A DNA stretch of 64,000 nt from Clostridium sp. CAG:571. Its GTDB lineage: Bacteria; Bacillota; Clostridia; TANB77; CAG-508. The DNA is taken from positions 53,036 through 117,035 of the forward strand of contig HF999519.1 in the NCBI GenBank assembly GCA_000434015.1, written 5' to 3'. Below are positions 1 through 10,988 of this stretch, piece by piece. The position numbers and the translations under genes were made by a program. The notes beneath the pieces are model-generated. The model had not been told where the DNA came from, did no database searches, and saw only the letters and a program-made list of their open reading frames with translations. The first letter of the stretch is position 1, and every line of letters begins with the position of its first letter.

Positions 1-1420
1 AGAGCAGACTTAGTAAGACGTGCAATGGGAAAGAAAAAATTAGATGTAATGGCAAAAGAAAGAGAATATTTTATACATGGGCAAACAGACGAAAATGGAA
101 ATATTATAATTCCTGGATGTGTGCGTAATGGAATAGATGAAATGTCAGCAAATAAAATATTTGATGAGATGGCAGAATTTGCAAAATATGCATTTAATAA
201 ATCACATGCAGCAGCATATGCAGTTGTATCTTATCGTACAGCATATTTAAAAGCCTATTATCCAGAAGAATTTATGGCAGCAACTTTAAATAGTTTTTTA
301 GGAAATTTAGACAAAGTTCCTATGTATATTGATGAATGTAAAAGAATGAATATTGCAATATTAAAACCAGATATAAACAAAAGTTTTACAAAGTTTACAG
401 TAGATGAAGGTAAAATTCGTTTTGGGTTGGGAAGTATAAAAAATGTAGGAACCTCTGTTGTAGATACAATTGTTAAAAATCGTGAAGAAAAAGGAAAGTT
501 TGAAAGTTTTACAAATTTCTGTGAAAGAATGGAAGGTGAAGCAGTAAATAAAAAATGTATTGAAAGTTTAATAAAATCAGGAGCATTTGATGGATTTGAA
601 CAAACAAGAAGTACATTAATGGCATCTTTTGAATCAATTATAGATTCTATTTCTGATAGTTCTAAAAAAAGTTTAAAAGGACAAATTACTATGTTTGATT
701 TAGGCGGATCTGAAGAAGATGAAAAAGAAATGGAAAAAATGAAATATACGTATACTACATTAAAAGAGTATTCTGAAAAAGAATTACTATCTATGGAAAA
801 AGAAATGTTAGGTCTTTATATTACAGGACATCCTTTAGAAGAAATTAGAGACGAAATAGAGAAGCAATCTAATATTAATTCTATGCAAGTAAGAGAAGCG
901 GGAGAGGCAATTCAAAATAACGAAAAGTCAGAATTTAGAGATGGGCAAAATGTAAAATTTGCTGGTATTATTGATAGTGTTAAGAAAAAATATACAAAAA
1001 CCAATAAAATAATGGCTTTTATAACTATAGAAGATTTATATGGAAGTATAGAAGTAATTGTATTTGAAAATTGTTACCAATCTTGTTCAAATATATTAAT
1101 GGAAGATAGAGTTGTATTAGTAGAAGGTAGATTAAGTATAAGAGAAGATGATGAACCTAAAATTGTAGCAAGCACTATAAAAGAATTTGGGGCTATAACA
1201 AAAAATAAAGCTTTAATTATAAATATTACTAATTTGGATAATAATCAAAAAGCTAAATTAAGAGGAGCATTAAAATTTTTCACGGGTGAAAAAAATAATA
1301 TGCAAGTTTATATATTAAATGGTGATAGAAAAGATCCAGCAGGTGGAATATTTATAAATAATCAAATTCTGAGAGAATTTGAAGAAATTGCCCGGTGAAA
1401 TAAATGTAAAAGTAGAATAG
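1..1420 (+). CDS. dnaE: DNA polymerase III alpha subunit (DnaE), C-terminal part, with +1 frameshift at CGG
   Basis: The gene runs in from the left edge; 472 residues are visible. It is the replicative polymerase catalytic subunit. The sequence shows the fingers region (AFNKSHAAAYAVVSY), a helix-hairpin-helix-like segment, then an OB-fold beginning near VKFAGIIDSVKKK and the C-terminal domain. The zero frame stops at CGG-TGA (1393-1398). Skipping C1393 reads Gly465 and continues EINVKVE to a TAG at 1418-1420, giving a normal DnaE tail. The CGG sits immediately before an in-frame stop, so failure to shift would end the protein 8 residues early. Identity is sure; the shift is inferred from frame and family resemblance. 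Confidence 0.93.
1393..1396 (+). other. +1 frameshift site CGGT in dnaE
   Basis: Zero-frame GCC CGG TGA; the frame resumes as GCC (C) GGT GAA. The restored residue is Gly465 of the visible fragment. This is the only site of the set where CGG abuts a stop codon. Confidence 0.85.
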
Positions 1421-1446
1421 CAAATATATAACAAAGGAGTAGATTT

Positions 1447-3598
1447 ATGGAAAAAGAAGATCTAATAAAAAAACTAGAATTATCTAATAATAAATTAAGT
1501 ATATTTGCAGATACAAAAGAAATTGAAAAGTATGATTTGGATGAGGTTACTTTACTAAATTTAATAAATAGATTTTTAACAGATAATGAGAAAACTAAAT
1601 TATTTGAATTTGAATACTTTAAAAAAGCACCAGCTAATGTAATTAGAGATATAGTGTATAGTATATCAGAAGACAAACTAAAAGTATATGTACTTTTAGA
1701 TGTATTTTTAAAAGATAAGAAACTTTTGAAAAAAACAGGGAAAATTGAAATAATAAAAATTATAAAATCATTAAATGATGATCAAAAAATGCAGATATTA
1801 AAAAGTAAAAATTTTGAAAAGTTTGATCTAGAAAAACATGATATAGAAGCTATATTAGAATCTATGAATGATGAAACTAAAAAGACGGTTTTAAAAGATG
1901 AAGACTTACTTGCAAAACATTTGAAATTAAGAAAGAATAGTATTATTGGTATTATAAACAGTATAAAAAGTGATGAGATAAAGTTAGATATAATAGATGA
2001 AATAGGAATAGATAAACTTTTGGTAAGTTTATCTGGGATATCATATGAAAATAAAAGAAAAGTATTATTGGAAAACAAATATAACATGAATAAAGAACAA
2101 ATTGTTTGGCTTATTTCATCAATGGAAGTTGATTCTTTAATAGAATTTTTGAATGAAAATCAAAAATTTCTATCAGAAAACAAAATTAAAGCATATGAAA
2201 TTATTTATGAATTAGGTTTAGATGAAAAAAAACAATATGAGGTTATGTCAAAGTTTGGTAGAATAAAACTTGGCATTCGGAGATCAGAAATTAATTTGTG
2301 CAATTTTAGAAAAAAAAGTAAAAGAATTCATAGATTTATCTAATTTTCCAGATGAATGTAAAAGAGTTTTAGAAATGAGTATAGACTCATATGGAAGATT
2401 AAATGTAGATTTAGATAGTGATTTAGAAAATTATAGAGGTTTAGATGAGATAATAACAATTAATCCAACTCATATGTCGGATGAAGAGAAAAATAAATTT
2501 TTACAATTGTCAGCCATATGCCCAAATTTAAAAGTAATAGATGATTTAAAAATGATAAGTGTTACATTAGAAGAATATGAAAAAGCAGAAAAATGGATAG
2601 AAGATACTATTAAAAATATTAATCCAAATTGGACAAAACTTCAAAAAATAGCATATATAGATAATGTTATTGGAAAAAAAGTAAGTTATAGTCCGGATTT
2701 TGAAACAGAGGTATTTGATAAAGGTGAAAGTAGAAATATATGGAAAATAATAAATAAAGGTTATGGAGTTTGTAATGGAATTGCACAATTAGAACAATAT
2801 ATGTTAAATAGAATAGGGGTAACTTCAGAGATAGTTACAAGTAAAGTACATGCGTTTGTATTGATTAAAGATATTCAAATTCAGATAGAGGACGGAAATT
2901 ATGTAGTGGGAGATACTATTATAGATCCAACGTGGAATTTGGCAGCACATAGATATGGTGGAAGACCAAATGATTTTTGTGTAAGCTATGAAAGAATAAG
3001 AAGTCATGACATTGAGGAAGATGGCAAAGATTCAAAAGCACATAAACTTGATGAAGAAAATATGGAAACAATAGAATTAAGTGAAAAAGGACTGCGAGAA
3101 GTTTTTTCTAGTATAGGTATTGCAGACCAAAAAGGAAATTTTCCAATAAAAGAACTTATGGATATGTCCAAATTATTAGATGAATTTGATTTTTCAGGAG
3201 AAGAAAATTTAGAAAAACAACTATTATTACTTACTAAGTATTATAAAGGTTTTGCTAGTTGTCAAAATTCGACAATAAGAGTTTTGGCAAGTATGATAGA
3301 CAGTACAAAAAATCTAGAATTTAATAAATGTATTATAAATAGAGTCTTTGATAGAAGTGATAAGAAAAAGGAACCTGTTTTATATGTATATGCGAATTTC
3401 AGAGAAGGAACAAAAAGATTTTGGGTTGCTGATAAAGATTTACATGGATTTGTTAGTATATCAGAACAAAAATTCGAAGAAAAATTTAAGTGTTATGATG
3501 AAGACTTAAAAAAAGAAGATGGAATTAGCCCATGGAAAGCAAAAAATATAGAGAAAGAAGAAGACTTAACTAGAAGTTCTGGAGAAATACAGATATAG
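1447..3598 (+). CDS. Large protein with C-terminal transglutaminase-like (papain-fold) domain, +1 frameshift at CGG
   Basis: Read through the shift at 2278 this is one protein of 716 residues. The first ~280 residues are charged, helix-rich and repetitive, with no signal peptide. The second half carries a transglutaminase-like core: Cys in GYGVCNGIAQL (~residue 441), His in VHAFVLIKD (~468) and Asp in IIDPTWN (~493), the expected Cys-His-Asp order. Such domains act as peptidases or amide-forming enzymes; the substrate is unknown. It has a good RBS (AAAGGAG) and is followed 18 bases later by a small basic protein. Zero-frame reading after CGG gives 21 non-homologous residues and a stop. Catalytic assignment is motif-based; the biological role is unknown. 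Confidence 0.75.
2278..2281 (+). other. +1 frameshift site CGGA in transglutaminase-like gene
   Basis: Zero-frame GGC ATT CGG AGA; the frame resumes as ATT (C) GGA GAT CAG. The restored residue is Gly278, joining the helical N-terminal half to the enzymatic half. Confidence 0.85.
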
Positions 3599-3616
3599 AA
3601 GAAAGGATAGATATAA

Positions 3617-3835
3617 ATGAGTTTTATAAAGAGAATAATAGTATTTTTCAAGAGAAAATTTAAAAATAAAAATAGTAAAAAGTTGCTTGTTAGTTCTGAA
3701 AAAAATAATAATAAAGAAGATTTTAGAAAATCACTAACAGTAAAGACAAACTATAAAAAAGAAAAAATCAATAAAGTAAGTACATTAACATGCACAGGAG
3801 ATGGGCTTGGAATAGAAAATAAAATAAGTTATTAA
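3617..3835 (+). CDS. Small basic protein, unknown function
   Basis: 72 residues, Lys/Asn-rich. The N-terminus MSFIKRIIVFFKRKFKNK can form a basic amphipathic helix, perhaps membrane-associated. It lies directly downstream of the transglutaminase-like gene with an RBS (GAAAGGATAG), so co-expression is likely. The terminal helix of the small protein at 32011-32451 (FFSKIFNKIKKIFNK) has a similar character, but I cannot show homology. No family recognised. Confidence 0.5.
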   Translation: MSFIKRIIVFFKRKFKNKNSKKLLVSSEKNNNKEDFRKSLTVKTNYKKEKINKVSTLTCTGDGLGIENKISY

Positions 3836-3857
3836 AAGTTAAGGAGGATAATAAATT

Positions 3858-4304
3858 ATGAGAATTAGATTAGCAGGAATTATTCCTATGGAAAAAGGTT
3901 TTGGATTTATGCATAGACAAAACGTAAAAAATCATCCAATTGGTGATTACTATGTGTTCCCTGGAGGCGGAAGAGAAGGAGACGAAACTTTTGAAGATGG
4001 AGCAATAAGAGAGATTAAAGAAGAATTTGGAATAGATGTAAAGGTGGTAAAAGAATTATATCAAACAAAAAATGAGAAAAAAGGAGAAGAACATTTCTTT
4101 TTATGTGAATATGTAGCTGGGATATTTGGTACAGGCGAAGGTCCAGAGTTTTCCGGAGATCCAAAATATATAGATAGAGGAACATATACTCCGGAAATAA
4201 TAAAAAAAGAAGAGGTAAAAAATATTACATTATTACCACCAGAAGTAAAAGAAATGTTAGTGAAAGATATAGAAGCGGGGATATTTGATAAATATTTTAA
4301 ATAG
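3858..4304 (+). CDS. Nudix hydrolase
   Basis: 148 residues. The Nudix box is complete: G-x5-E-x7-REI-x-EE-x-GI, seen in GGREGDETFEDGAIREIKEE and the following FGI. Such enzymes hydrolyse nucleoside diphosphates linked to another moiety; the substrate cannot be told from sequence. The start has a clear AAGGAGG RBS. It ends 267 bases before rplU, which has its own promoter, so it probably closes the preceding transcript. Confidence 0.85.
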   Translation: MRIRLAGIIPMEKGFGFMHRQNVKNHPIGDYYVFPGGGREGDETFEDGAIREIKEEFGIDVKVVKELYQTKNEKKGEEHFFLCEYVAGIFGTGEGPEFSGDPKYIDRGTYTPEIIKKEEVKNITLLPPEVKEMLVKDIEAGIFDKYFK

Positions 4305-4439
4305 AAAAATTATTGGTTGTTAACAAAAACATAGCAAGGGATTATATTTTGAGGCAACATAAAACAAAATAAAGATAAATTTAAACATATATTAAATTTT
4401 ACTTTGTAGTAACATAAGGCAAAATATATAGATAAATGA

Positions 4440-4468
4440 TTGACAAGTATTTGATAATATGTTAAAAT
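4440..4468 (+). promoter_or_regulatory. Sigma-A type promoter for rplU-rpmA
   Basis: TTGACA at 4440-4445, 17-base spacer, TAAAAT at 4463-4468, directly upstream of the L21 leader. The rest of the 4305-4571 gap holds only AT-rich sequence and the leader. Confidence 0.7.
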
Positions 4469-4474
4469 ATACAT

Positions 4475-4562
4475 CTGTAAGCCGCCTGAGTCGGGTTTAA
4501 AATGCTAAAATATTTTAGCTACCTAGTATTTTATGCTTAGCGAGTATACATATAAAGGGAGG
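4475..4562 (+). ncRNA. Ribosomal protein L21 leader (cis-regulatory RNA)
   Basis: Structured 5' UTR between promoter and rplU, including GTAAGCCGCCTGAGTCGGGT and a hairpin CTAAAATATTTTAG, ending just before the AAGGGAGG ribosome binding site. Position and conserved elements match the Firmicutes L21 leader, thought to let L21 repress its own operon. Confidence 0.75.
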
Positions 4563-4571
4563 TGTACTTAA

Positions 4572-4919
4572 ATGTACGCAATAATCGAAAGTTGTGGAAA
4601 ACAATACAAAGTTACAGAAGGAGATGTAGTTTACTTCGAAAAATTAGATGCAGAAGAAGGTAAAAAAGTTACTTTTGATAAAGTAATATTAGTATCTAAA
4701 GAAGGTAAAGTAGATGTAGGTGCTCCATATGTAAAAGGTGTTAAAGTAGAAGGAAAAGTAGTTAGTCATGGTAAAGGTAAGAAAATTATCGTTTACAAAT
4801 ACAAAGCAAAGAAAAACTACAGAAGAACACAAGGACATAGACAACCATATACAAAGGTTGAAATAACAACAATAAAAACAGCTTCTGCAAGAAAAGCAAA
4901 AGAAACAGTAGAAGCATAA
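4572..4919 (+). CDS. rplU: 50S ribosomal protein L21
   Basis: 115 residues, slightly longer than usual because of a C-terminal tail ([13 protein letters not shown]). Begins [14 protein letters not shown] and contains the signature [18 protein letters not shown]. It binds 23S rRNA in the large subunit. Its RBS AAGGGAGG is immediately downstream of the L21 leader. In most Firmicutes a protease gene (prp) lies between rplU and rpmA; here only 46 bases separate them. Confidence 0.97.
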   Translation: MYAIIESCGKQYKVTEGDVVYFEKLDAEEGKKVTFDKVILVSKEGKVDVGAPYVKGVKVEGKVVSHGKGKKIIVYKYKAKKNYRRTQGHRQPYTKVEITTIKTASARKAKETVEA

Positions 4920-4965
4920 ATAAATATATAGTTTATAATCTACAAAATGGAAGGAGTGAATAAAC

Positions 4966-5235
4966 ATGGCTCATAAGAAAGGGCAAGGTAGCGTTAAGAA
5001 CGGTAGAGATAGTGAATCAAAGCGCCTTGGGTTAAAAAGAGCTGATGGACAATTAGTTCAAGCAGGAAACATCTTGATAAGACAAAGAGGAACAAAAATC
5101 CATCCAGGAACAAATGTAGGAATCGGAAGCGATGATACATTATATGCTAAAGTAACTGGTACAGTTAAATTTGAAAGACTTGGAAGAGATAAAAAGAAAG
5201 TAAGTGTTTATCCAGTAGAGGAAAAAAATGCGTAA
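4966..5235 (+). CDS. rpmA: 50S ribosomal protein L27
   Basis: 89 residues. Starts [20 protein letters not shown] and continues with the L27 core ([15 protein letters not shown]). Many Firmicutes L27 proteins carry a ~9-residue N-terminal extension removed by Prp before ribosome assembly. This one lacks the extension, in agreement with the missing prp gene. RBS is GGAAGGAGTG. A strong terminator follows. Confidence 0.97.
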   Translation: MAHKKGQGSVKNGRDSESKRLGLKRADGQLVQAGNILIRQRGTKIHPGTNVGIGSDDTLYAKVTGTVKFERLGRDKKKVSVYPVEEKNA

Positions 5236-5243
5236 ATAAAAAG

Positions 5244-5285
5244 AATATAAGTTAAAGTTTTTACTTTAATTTATATTTTTTTTTA
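5244..5285 (+). terminator. Rho-independent terminator after rpmA
   Basis: 14-base stem (5244-5257 with 5264-5277, one G-U pair), 6-base loop, T-run. Confidence 0.85.
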
Positions 5286-5341
5286 TAAAAATATAAATTA
5301 AAAAGTAAGTTCAAAAAAAGAACAATGAGTTACATAAAATA

Positions 5342-5371
5342 TTGACGAAAAATACCAAAAAGTGGTATAAT
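5342..5371 (+). promoter_or_regulatory. Promoter of the M23-dockerin gene
   Basis: TTGACG at 5342-5347, 18-base spacer, TATAAT at 5366-5371, 22 bases before the start codon. Confidence 0.65.
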
Positions 5372-5393
5372 AATTGTTAAAGGGGATGATAGA

Positions 5394-6789
5394 ATGAATA
5401 AATTAAAAAAAGTGTTAATTGGACTAATATTTATTGCATTAATCATTGTTTTAAAAAATTTAAACGAAGTACAAGCAGATACTACATATAGATGGCCTGT
5501 AGGAGGAAACAACTCAAGTGAAACATATAGAGATTATCGTTACTATGGATCTAATAAAACAGGTCCTGCAGATGATGGAAAATATGGAAGAGAATATATA
5601 GTAGATAATACAAAATGGCCAAATGAAAAACAATACTATGCAAAATGTGAATCACACTTTGGTATGGATATATCAGGAATAAATGGACATACATATGATA
5701 TAGTATCTGTAGTAAATGGAAAAGTTATAGCAACTAGTGGAGATAGAATAATTAATCCAAGTGTAAATTATGTAGATAGAAATCAAAGACGTACACAAGG
5801 AGGATTAAATGATGGTGGAGGATATGGAAACTATGTTATCATACAAGAAAATGGAACAGGAAGATGTTTCTTATATGCGCACTTAAAAGGAGGATCAATT
5901 AAAGTTAAAAAAGGTTCTACTGTAGGAATAGGTACTTCAATTGCTACAATGGGAAGTAGTGGAGACTCTGGACATATGCATTTACATTTTGAAATAAGAA
6001 AAAATAAAGCTTCAGTGATAAGCGAAAACAGATATGGTAAACATTATTTAGTAACAACTACAAATTCAACAAACCTAAATCCACAAGATTACATAGGAAG
6101 TGCACCATCTAATACACATTTACCTTTTGAAGATTCTAAAAAAGTAAAAATTAGTAAAGATGATTCCAAAATATATATTAAATATTTATATCAAAAAGTT
6201 TTAAAAAGAACACCAGGAAGTTCAGAAATAGAATATTGGGCTAATGTATATACATCATCAGGAAGTATATCAGAAGTAACAAAGGGAATAATGCTTAGCA
6301 AAGAAGCTGAAAATAAATTAGGAAAATTAGATAATACAGCATTTGTAAATAAATGTTATGAAGTGATTTTAATGAGAAGTAATACACAAAAAGAAGCTGC
6401 CCGGACATATTGAAAAATTAAATACAGGAGTATGGATTAGAAGAGATGTAATTAATTTATTCTGTAATTCAAACGAATTTGTAAATAGTGTTCTTCCAAA
6501 CTATATAAATAAGATTAAAAGAGAACAACAAAATGCAGAAGGAATACCAGGTTTAGCAAGTGTAGATAAATTAAAAACAGTAGGAGATCTTAATGCAAAT
6601 GGAAAAATAGATGCTGATGATGCAAGAATTTGTTTGACAATTATAGCCAAAATAGGTGCTGGAGCTTATAAAGTTGATGATACGGTAAAGAAATATGCAG
6701 ATATGGACGGAGATGGAAGAATTACACCATATGATGCATGTCTAATATTACAAAAATATGCAAGAAGAATGGCTGGATATACAGATTAG
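5394..6789 (+). CDS. Secreted M23 peptidase with DUF4214 and dockerin, +1 frameshift at CGG
   Basis: 464 residues when read through the shift. An N-terminal signal peptide ends near NEVQA. A LytM/M23 zinc peptidase domain follows (SHFGMDI and MHLHFEI supply the zinc and catalytic His/Asp ligands), typical of peptidoglycan endopeptidases. Next comes a DUF4214 repeat region (YLYQKVLKRTPGSSEIEYW), whose second copy is restored by the shift at Gly337. The C-terminus is a type I dockerin with two calcium loops (GDLNANGKIDADDA, ADMDGDGRITPYDA), implying docking to a cohesin scaffold. The zero frame would end three residues after the CGG codon starts, losing half of DUF4214 and the whole dockerin. 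Confidence 0.88.
6402..6405 (+). other. +1 frameshift site CGGA in M23-dockerin gene
   Basis: Zero-frame GCC CGG ACA TAT TGA; the frame resumes as GCC (C) GGA CAT ATT GAA. The restored Gly337 sits where DUF4214 repeats normally carry Gly (the pDxxG position). Confidence 0.85.
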
Positions 6790-6814
6790 AAAAATTAAAT
6801 AATAAATAAGATAG

Positions 6815-6846
6815 ATGGAAAGTATAAAAACTTTCCATTTACTTTT
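6815..6846 (+). terminator. Rho-independent terminator after the M23-dockerin gene
   Basis: 9-base stem 6815-6823 / 6830-6838 with 6-base loop, followed by TTACTTTTT. Confidence 0.75.
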
Positions 6847-6858
6847 TAAGTAATAACC

Positions 6859-6887
6859 TTGCAAATATAGGCTAAATAAAGTATAAT
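6859..6887 (+). promoter_or_regulatory. Promoter of trpS
   Basis: TTGCAA at 6859-6864, 17-base spacer, TATAAT at 6882-6887. The leader is only ~43 bases, too short for a T-box. Confidence 0.65.
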
Positions 6888-6930
6888 CTATAAAGATTGT
6901 TTGTAAGAAATTATTAGGAGATGGATATAA

Positions 6931-7941
6931 ATGATTAATGAAGATAAAAAACGTATTTTGACAGGAGATAGACCAACTGGAAAAATGCATATAGGACATT
7001 ATTTTGGGTCTTTAAAATCAAGAGTAAAATTACAAGATGAACATGAGACTTTTATTGAAGTGGCAGATGTTCAAGCACTAACAGATAATTTTAATAATCC
7101 AGAAAAAGTACAAAAAAATGTAAGTCAAATTGTAATTGATGAATTAGCTGTTGGAATAGATCCAAATAAAGTTACATTCTTTTTACAATCTATGATACCG
7201 GAAATAGCTGAACTTACAGTTTTTTATTCTAATTTAGTTACAATTGCAAGATTACAAAGAAATCCTACAGTGAAAACAGAAATAGCACAAAAAAGAAATA
7301 TATTTGGAGAGAGTGTAACATATGGATTTTTAGGTTATCCTGTAAGTCAAGCAGCAGATATAACAGCTTTTGAAGGAACTATTATACCAGTTGGAGAAGA
7401 TCAACTTCCACTAATAGAACAGGCAAGAGAGATTGTTAGAAAATTTAATAGTATTTATGGAGAAACTTTATATGAACCTCAAGCGCTTCTTTCAAAAGAA
7501 AAAAGGATAAAAGGTTTAGATGGAAATGAAAAAATGGGAAAATCTTTAGGAAATGCTATTTATTTATCAGATCCAGAAGAAGAAATTAATAAAAAAGTAA
7601 TGCAAGCTGTTACAGATCCAGGAAGAATAAAAAAGGATGATCCAGGAAATCCAGATATATGTATGGTTGCATATTATCATAATTTGTTTAGCAAAGATGA
7701 AGTTAAAAATATATGTGAAGAATGTAGAAAAGGTAAAAGAGGTTGTGTTGCTTGTAAAAAGCAATTAATAAAAAATATAAACAAAGAATTAGAACCAATT
7801 AGAGAAAAAAGAAGATACTTTGAAGAAAGACCAAATGAGGTAAATGATATATTAATGGCTGGTACTAACCATGCTCAAAAAGTCGCAAAAGAAACAATGA
7901 AAAAAGTAAAACAAGCAATGAAACTAAATTATTTTGAATAA
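6931..7941 (+). CDS. trpS: Tryptophanyl-tRNA synthetase
   Basis: 336 residues. Class I aminoacyl-tRNA synthetase charging tRNA-Trp. It shows the HIGH-type motif (GKMHIGHYFG) and the KMSKS-type motif (GNEKMGKSLGN), plus GEDQLPLIEQAREI typical of TrpS. A CxxC-like cluster (CEECRKGKRGCVACKK, residues ~254-269) lies in the C-terminal part. RBS TAGGAGATGG. No T-box in the short leader, so regulation by uncharged tRNA is not evident. Confidence 0.96.
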   Translation: MINEDKKRILTGDRPTGKMHIGHYFGSLKSRVKLQDEHETFIEVADVQALTDNFNNPEKVQKNVSQIVIDELAVGIDPNKVTFFLQSMIPEIAELTVFYSNLVTIARLQRNPTVKTEIAQKRNIFGESVTYGFLGYPVSQAADITAFEGTIIPVGEDQLPLIEQAREIVRKFNSIYGETLYEPQALLSKEKRIKGLDGNEKMGKSLGNAIYLSDPEEEINKKVMQAVTDPGRIKKDDPGNPDICMVAYYHNLFSKDEVKNICEECRKGKRGCVACKKQLIKNINKELEPIREKRRYFEERPNEVNDILMAGTNHAQKVAKETMKKVKQAMKLNYFE

Positions 7942-7991
7942 AACTAAAAAATAAAATTATAATTAGAAAGATAGTAAAAGCAAATTTATAA

Positions 7992-9281
<1,290 letters not shown>

Positions 9282-9323
9282 AATATTACAAAAAGATTAC
9301 TAATATATTACAAAAATGTTAAA

Positions 9324-9362
9324 AAATAGAGATTTTGTTTAGAAATCTTTATTTTTTTTTCT
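9324..9362 (+). terminator. Rho-independent terminator after obgE
   Basis: Imperfect AT-rich hairpin (AAATAGAGATTT... AAATCTTTATTT) followed by a long T-run. Confidence 0.65.
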
Positions 9363-9441
9363 TTTAGTGTTAGTATAAAAAAGTAAAACAAAAGATAAAT
9401 TGTTGTTTTATAAAATATTTTTTTATAAAGAGGGGGAAAAA

Positions 9442-10850
9442 ATGAAAACAAACAAAATTTTAAGTGTAGTATTAATAATTTTATTAATGTTTACATTGGT
9501 AGGGACAGTTAATGCTGCAGAAACAAAAAATTATACAGTAACTTTTGGACAAGTAAAAAGTGGACAAGTAGATGTAACTGTTAAATTTAATAATGATTTG
9601 CCAACAGATTTTGATCAAAAAGGTTGGAATAAAAAAGATTCAAAAACAATAACAAAAACATTTAAGCAAGGTGCGTATGAAGTCTTTTCAATGAATGGTA
9701 AAACTGAATGGGTTGATATTGCAGTACCATTTGAATTAGAAGTAGGGAAAAAAACAAATTGTTTAACTGAATTAACTGATTATAAAAGTAGTGATTCAAG
9801 TGTATTAAAAATTCAAAATGGAGAAATAATAGCAGTAAGTGAAGGAAAAGCAACAATCACAGCTAAAACTACAGGAAGTCATGTGTCAGTTCTTGAATTT
9901 GAAGGAAATGTAAAAAAAGCAAGTTCAAATAGTAGTGATGATACAGATGCTCAAAACATTAAAATAGAAACTTCATTAACAAGTTTAGCAAATATTAAAG
10001 TAGAAACAAATTTAACAAAAAAAGATGATAAACAATATTATATTTATATATCAAAAAAAGCTGATGAAAATGTTACATCAAAAACAGCTGGTGTTACAGC
10101 ATTATCAGCAAATTCTGATGGAAAATTATGTGCTTTTATATCAAAAAATTACTGTGAATTAGTAGGAACAAATTATGCTTATATTGTAGAAAAAACATTT
10201 TCAAGTAGTGAAGAGAAGGTAATTCTTAAAGGTAAAAAAATTGAAGATCCACAATTGCCATCATTAGGAAATAGACTAGATATTTGGCTATATGATGTAA
10301 ATAAAACAGGGGTAACAAACAAAATATCTATGTCAAAAGATAGAACAATAAAATACAAAATAGGAAAAATAGATTCTAATGATATCTTAAAATCTTTTAA
10401 AAATGAATCTTCTGATAAAGCTTTTTCTAAGTTACTAGAATACTCTAAAATGCAAAAATATTAAAAGAAGGATCTATTACAGTAGATGGACTAGACTATA
10501 ATTTAATAAAAGATGTAAATATAGAAAATGGTGGATACTATTTTGTATATATGGATGCAGATACACAAAATGGAAAGTACAATAAGTTGGAAGATATTGC
10601 TATCTATACAGAAAGTAATTTAAAAGAAGGAAATGCATTAGTACATTTTTCTTTTGCTGATATAAAATTAAAAGAAGAACAAAGTGGAAATAGTGAAAAT
10701 AAAGAACAAAATCAAGAAGATAATACTAAATCAAACAAAAAAATACCACAAACAGGTGATAAGCAAACAGTAGCAATAGCTATGGGAACAATAGCTATTA
10801 TAGGAGTAGCTTGTTATATTGGATATAAAAAATATAATGGAATAAAATAA
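9442..10850 (+). CDS. Sortase-anchored surface protein, -1 frame break near 10456
   Basis: Start chosen at 9442 behind AGAGGGGGAAAA. A Sec signal peptide ends near VNAAE. The ectodomain includes a Big-like region (GEIIAVSEGKATITAKT). A zero-frame stop occurs at 10462-10464. The frame one base back continues without interruption for 130 residues to IPQTG, a hydrophobic helix and a short basic tail, a sortase-sorting signal. The break is at a run of five A (10454-10458) and needs one extra base or a -1 slip, so it differs from the CGG sites. It may be a mutation, phase variation or a base-calling error. Ligand unknown. Confidence 0.7.
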
Positions 10851-10900
10851 AAATATATAAAATTTAAAATTAAAAGTATTTTTAAAACCTATGAAATACG

Positions 10901-10939
10901 AAAGAAATGTCAAAACTTTTGTTTGACATTTCTTTTTTT
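10901..10939 (+). terminator. Terminator after the surface protein, overlapping the lexA promoter
   Basis: 14-base perfect stem 10901-10914 / 10922-10935 with 7-base loop and T-run. The right arm contains the TTGACA of the next promoter. Confidence 0.85.
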
Positions 10940-10951
10940 GTATGGTAAAAT
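10923..10951 (+). promoter_or_regulatory. Promoter of lexA
   Basis: TTGACA 10923-10928, 17-base spacer, TAAAAT 10946-10951. Downstream AAACAAATTTTTT shares a half-site with the recA palindrome at 54339; I see no clear LexA box. Confidence 0.65.
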
Positions 10952-10988
10952 TAACAAAACAAATTTTTTGTAGGGGGAATCTTGAAAA

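Noticed and set aside
6888..6930. T-box riboswitch before trpS
   Set aside because: The leader is ~43 bases with no specifier loop or antiterminator.
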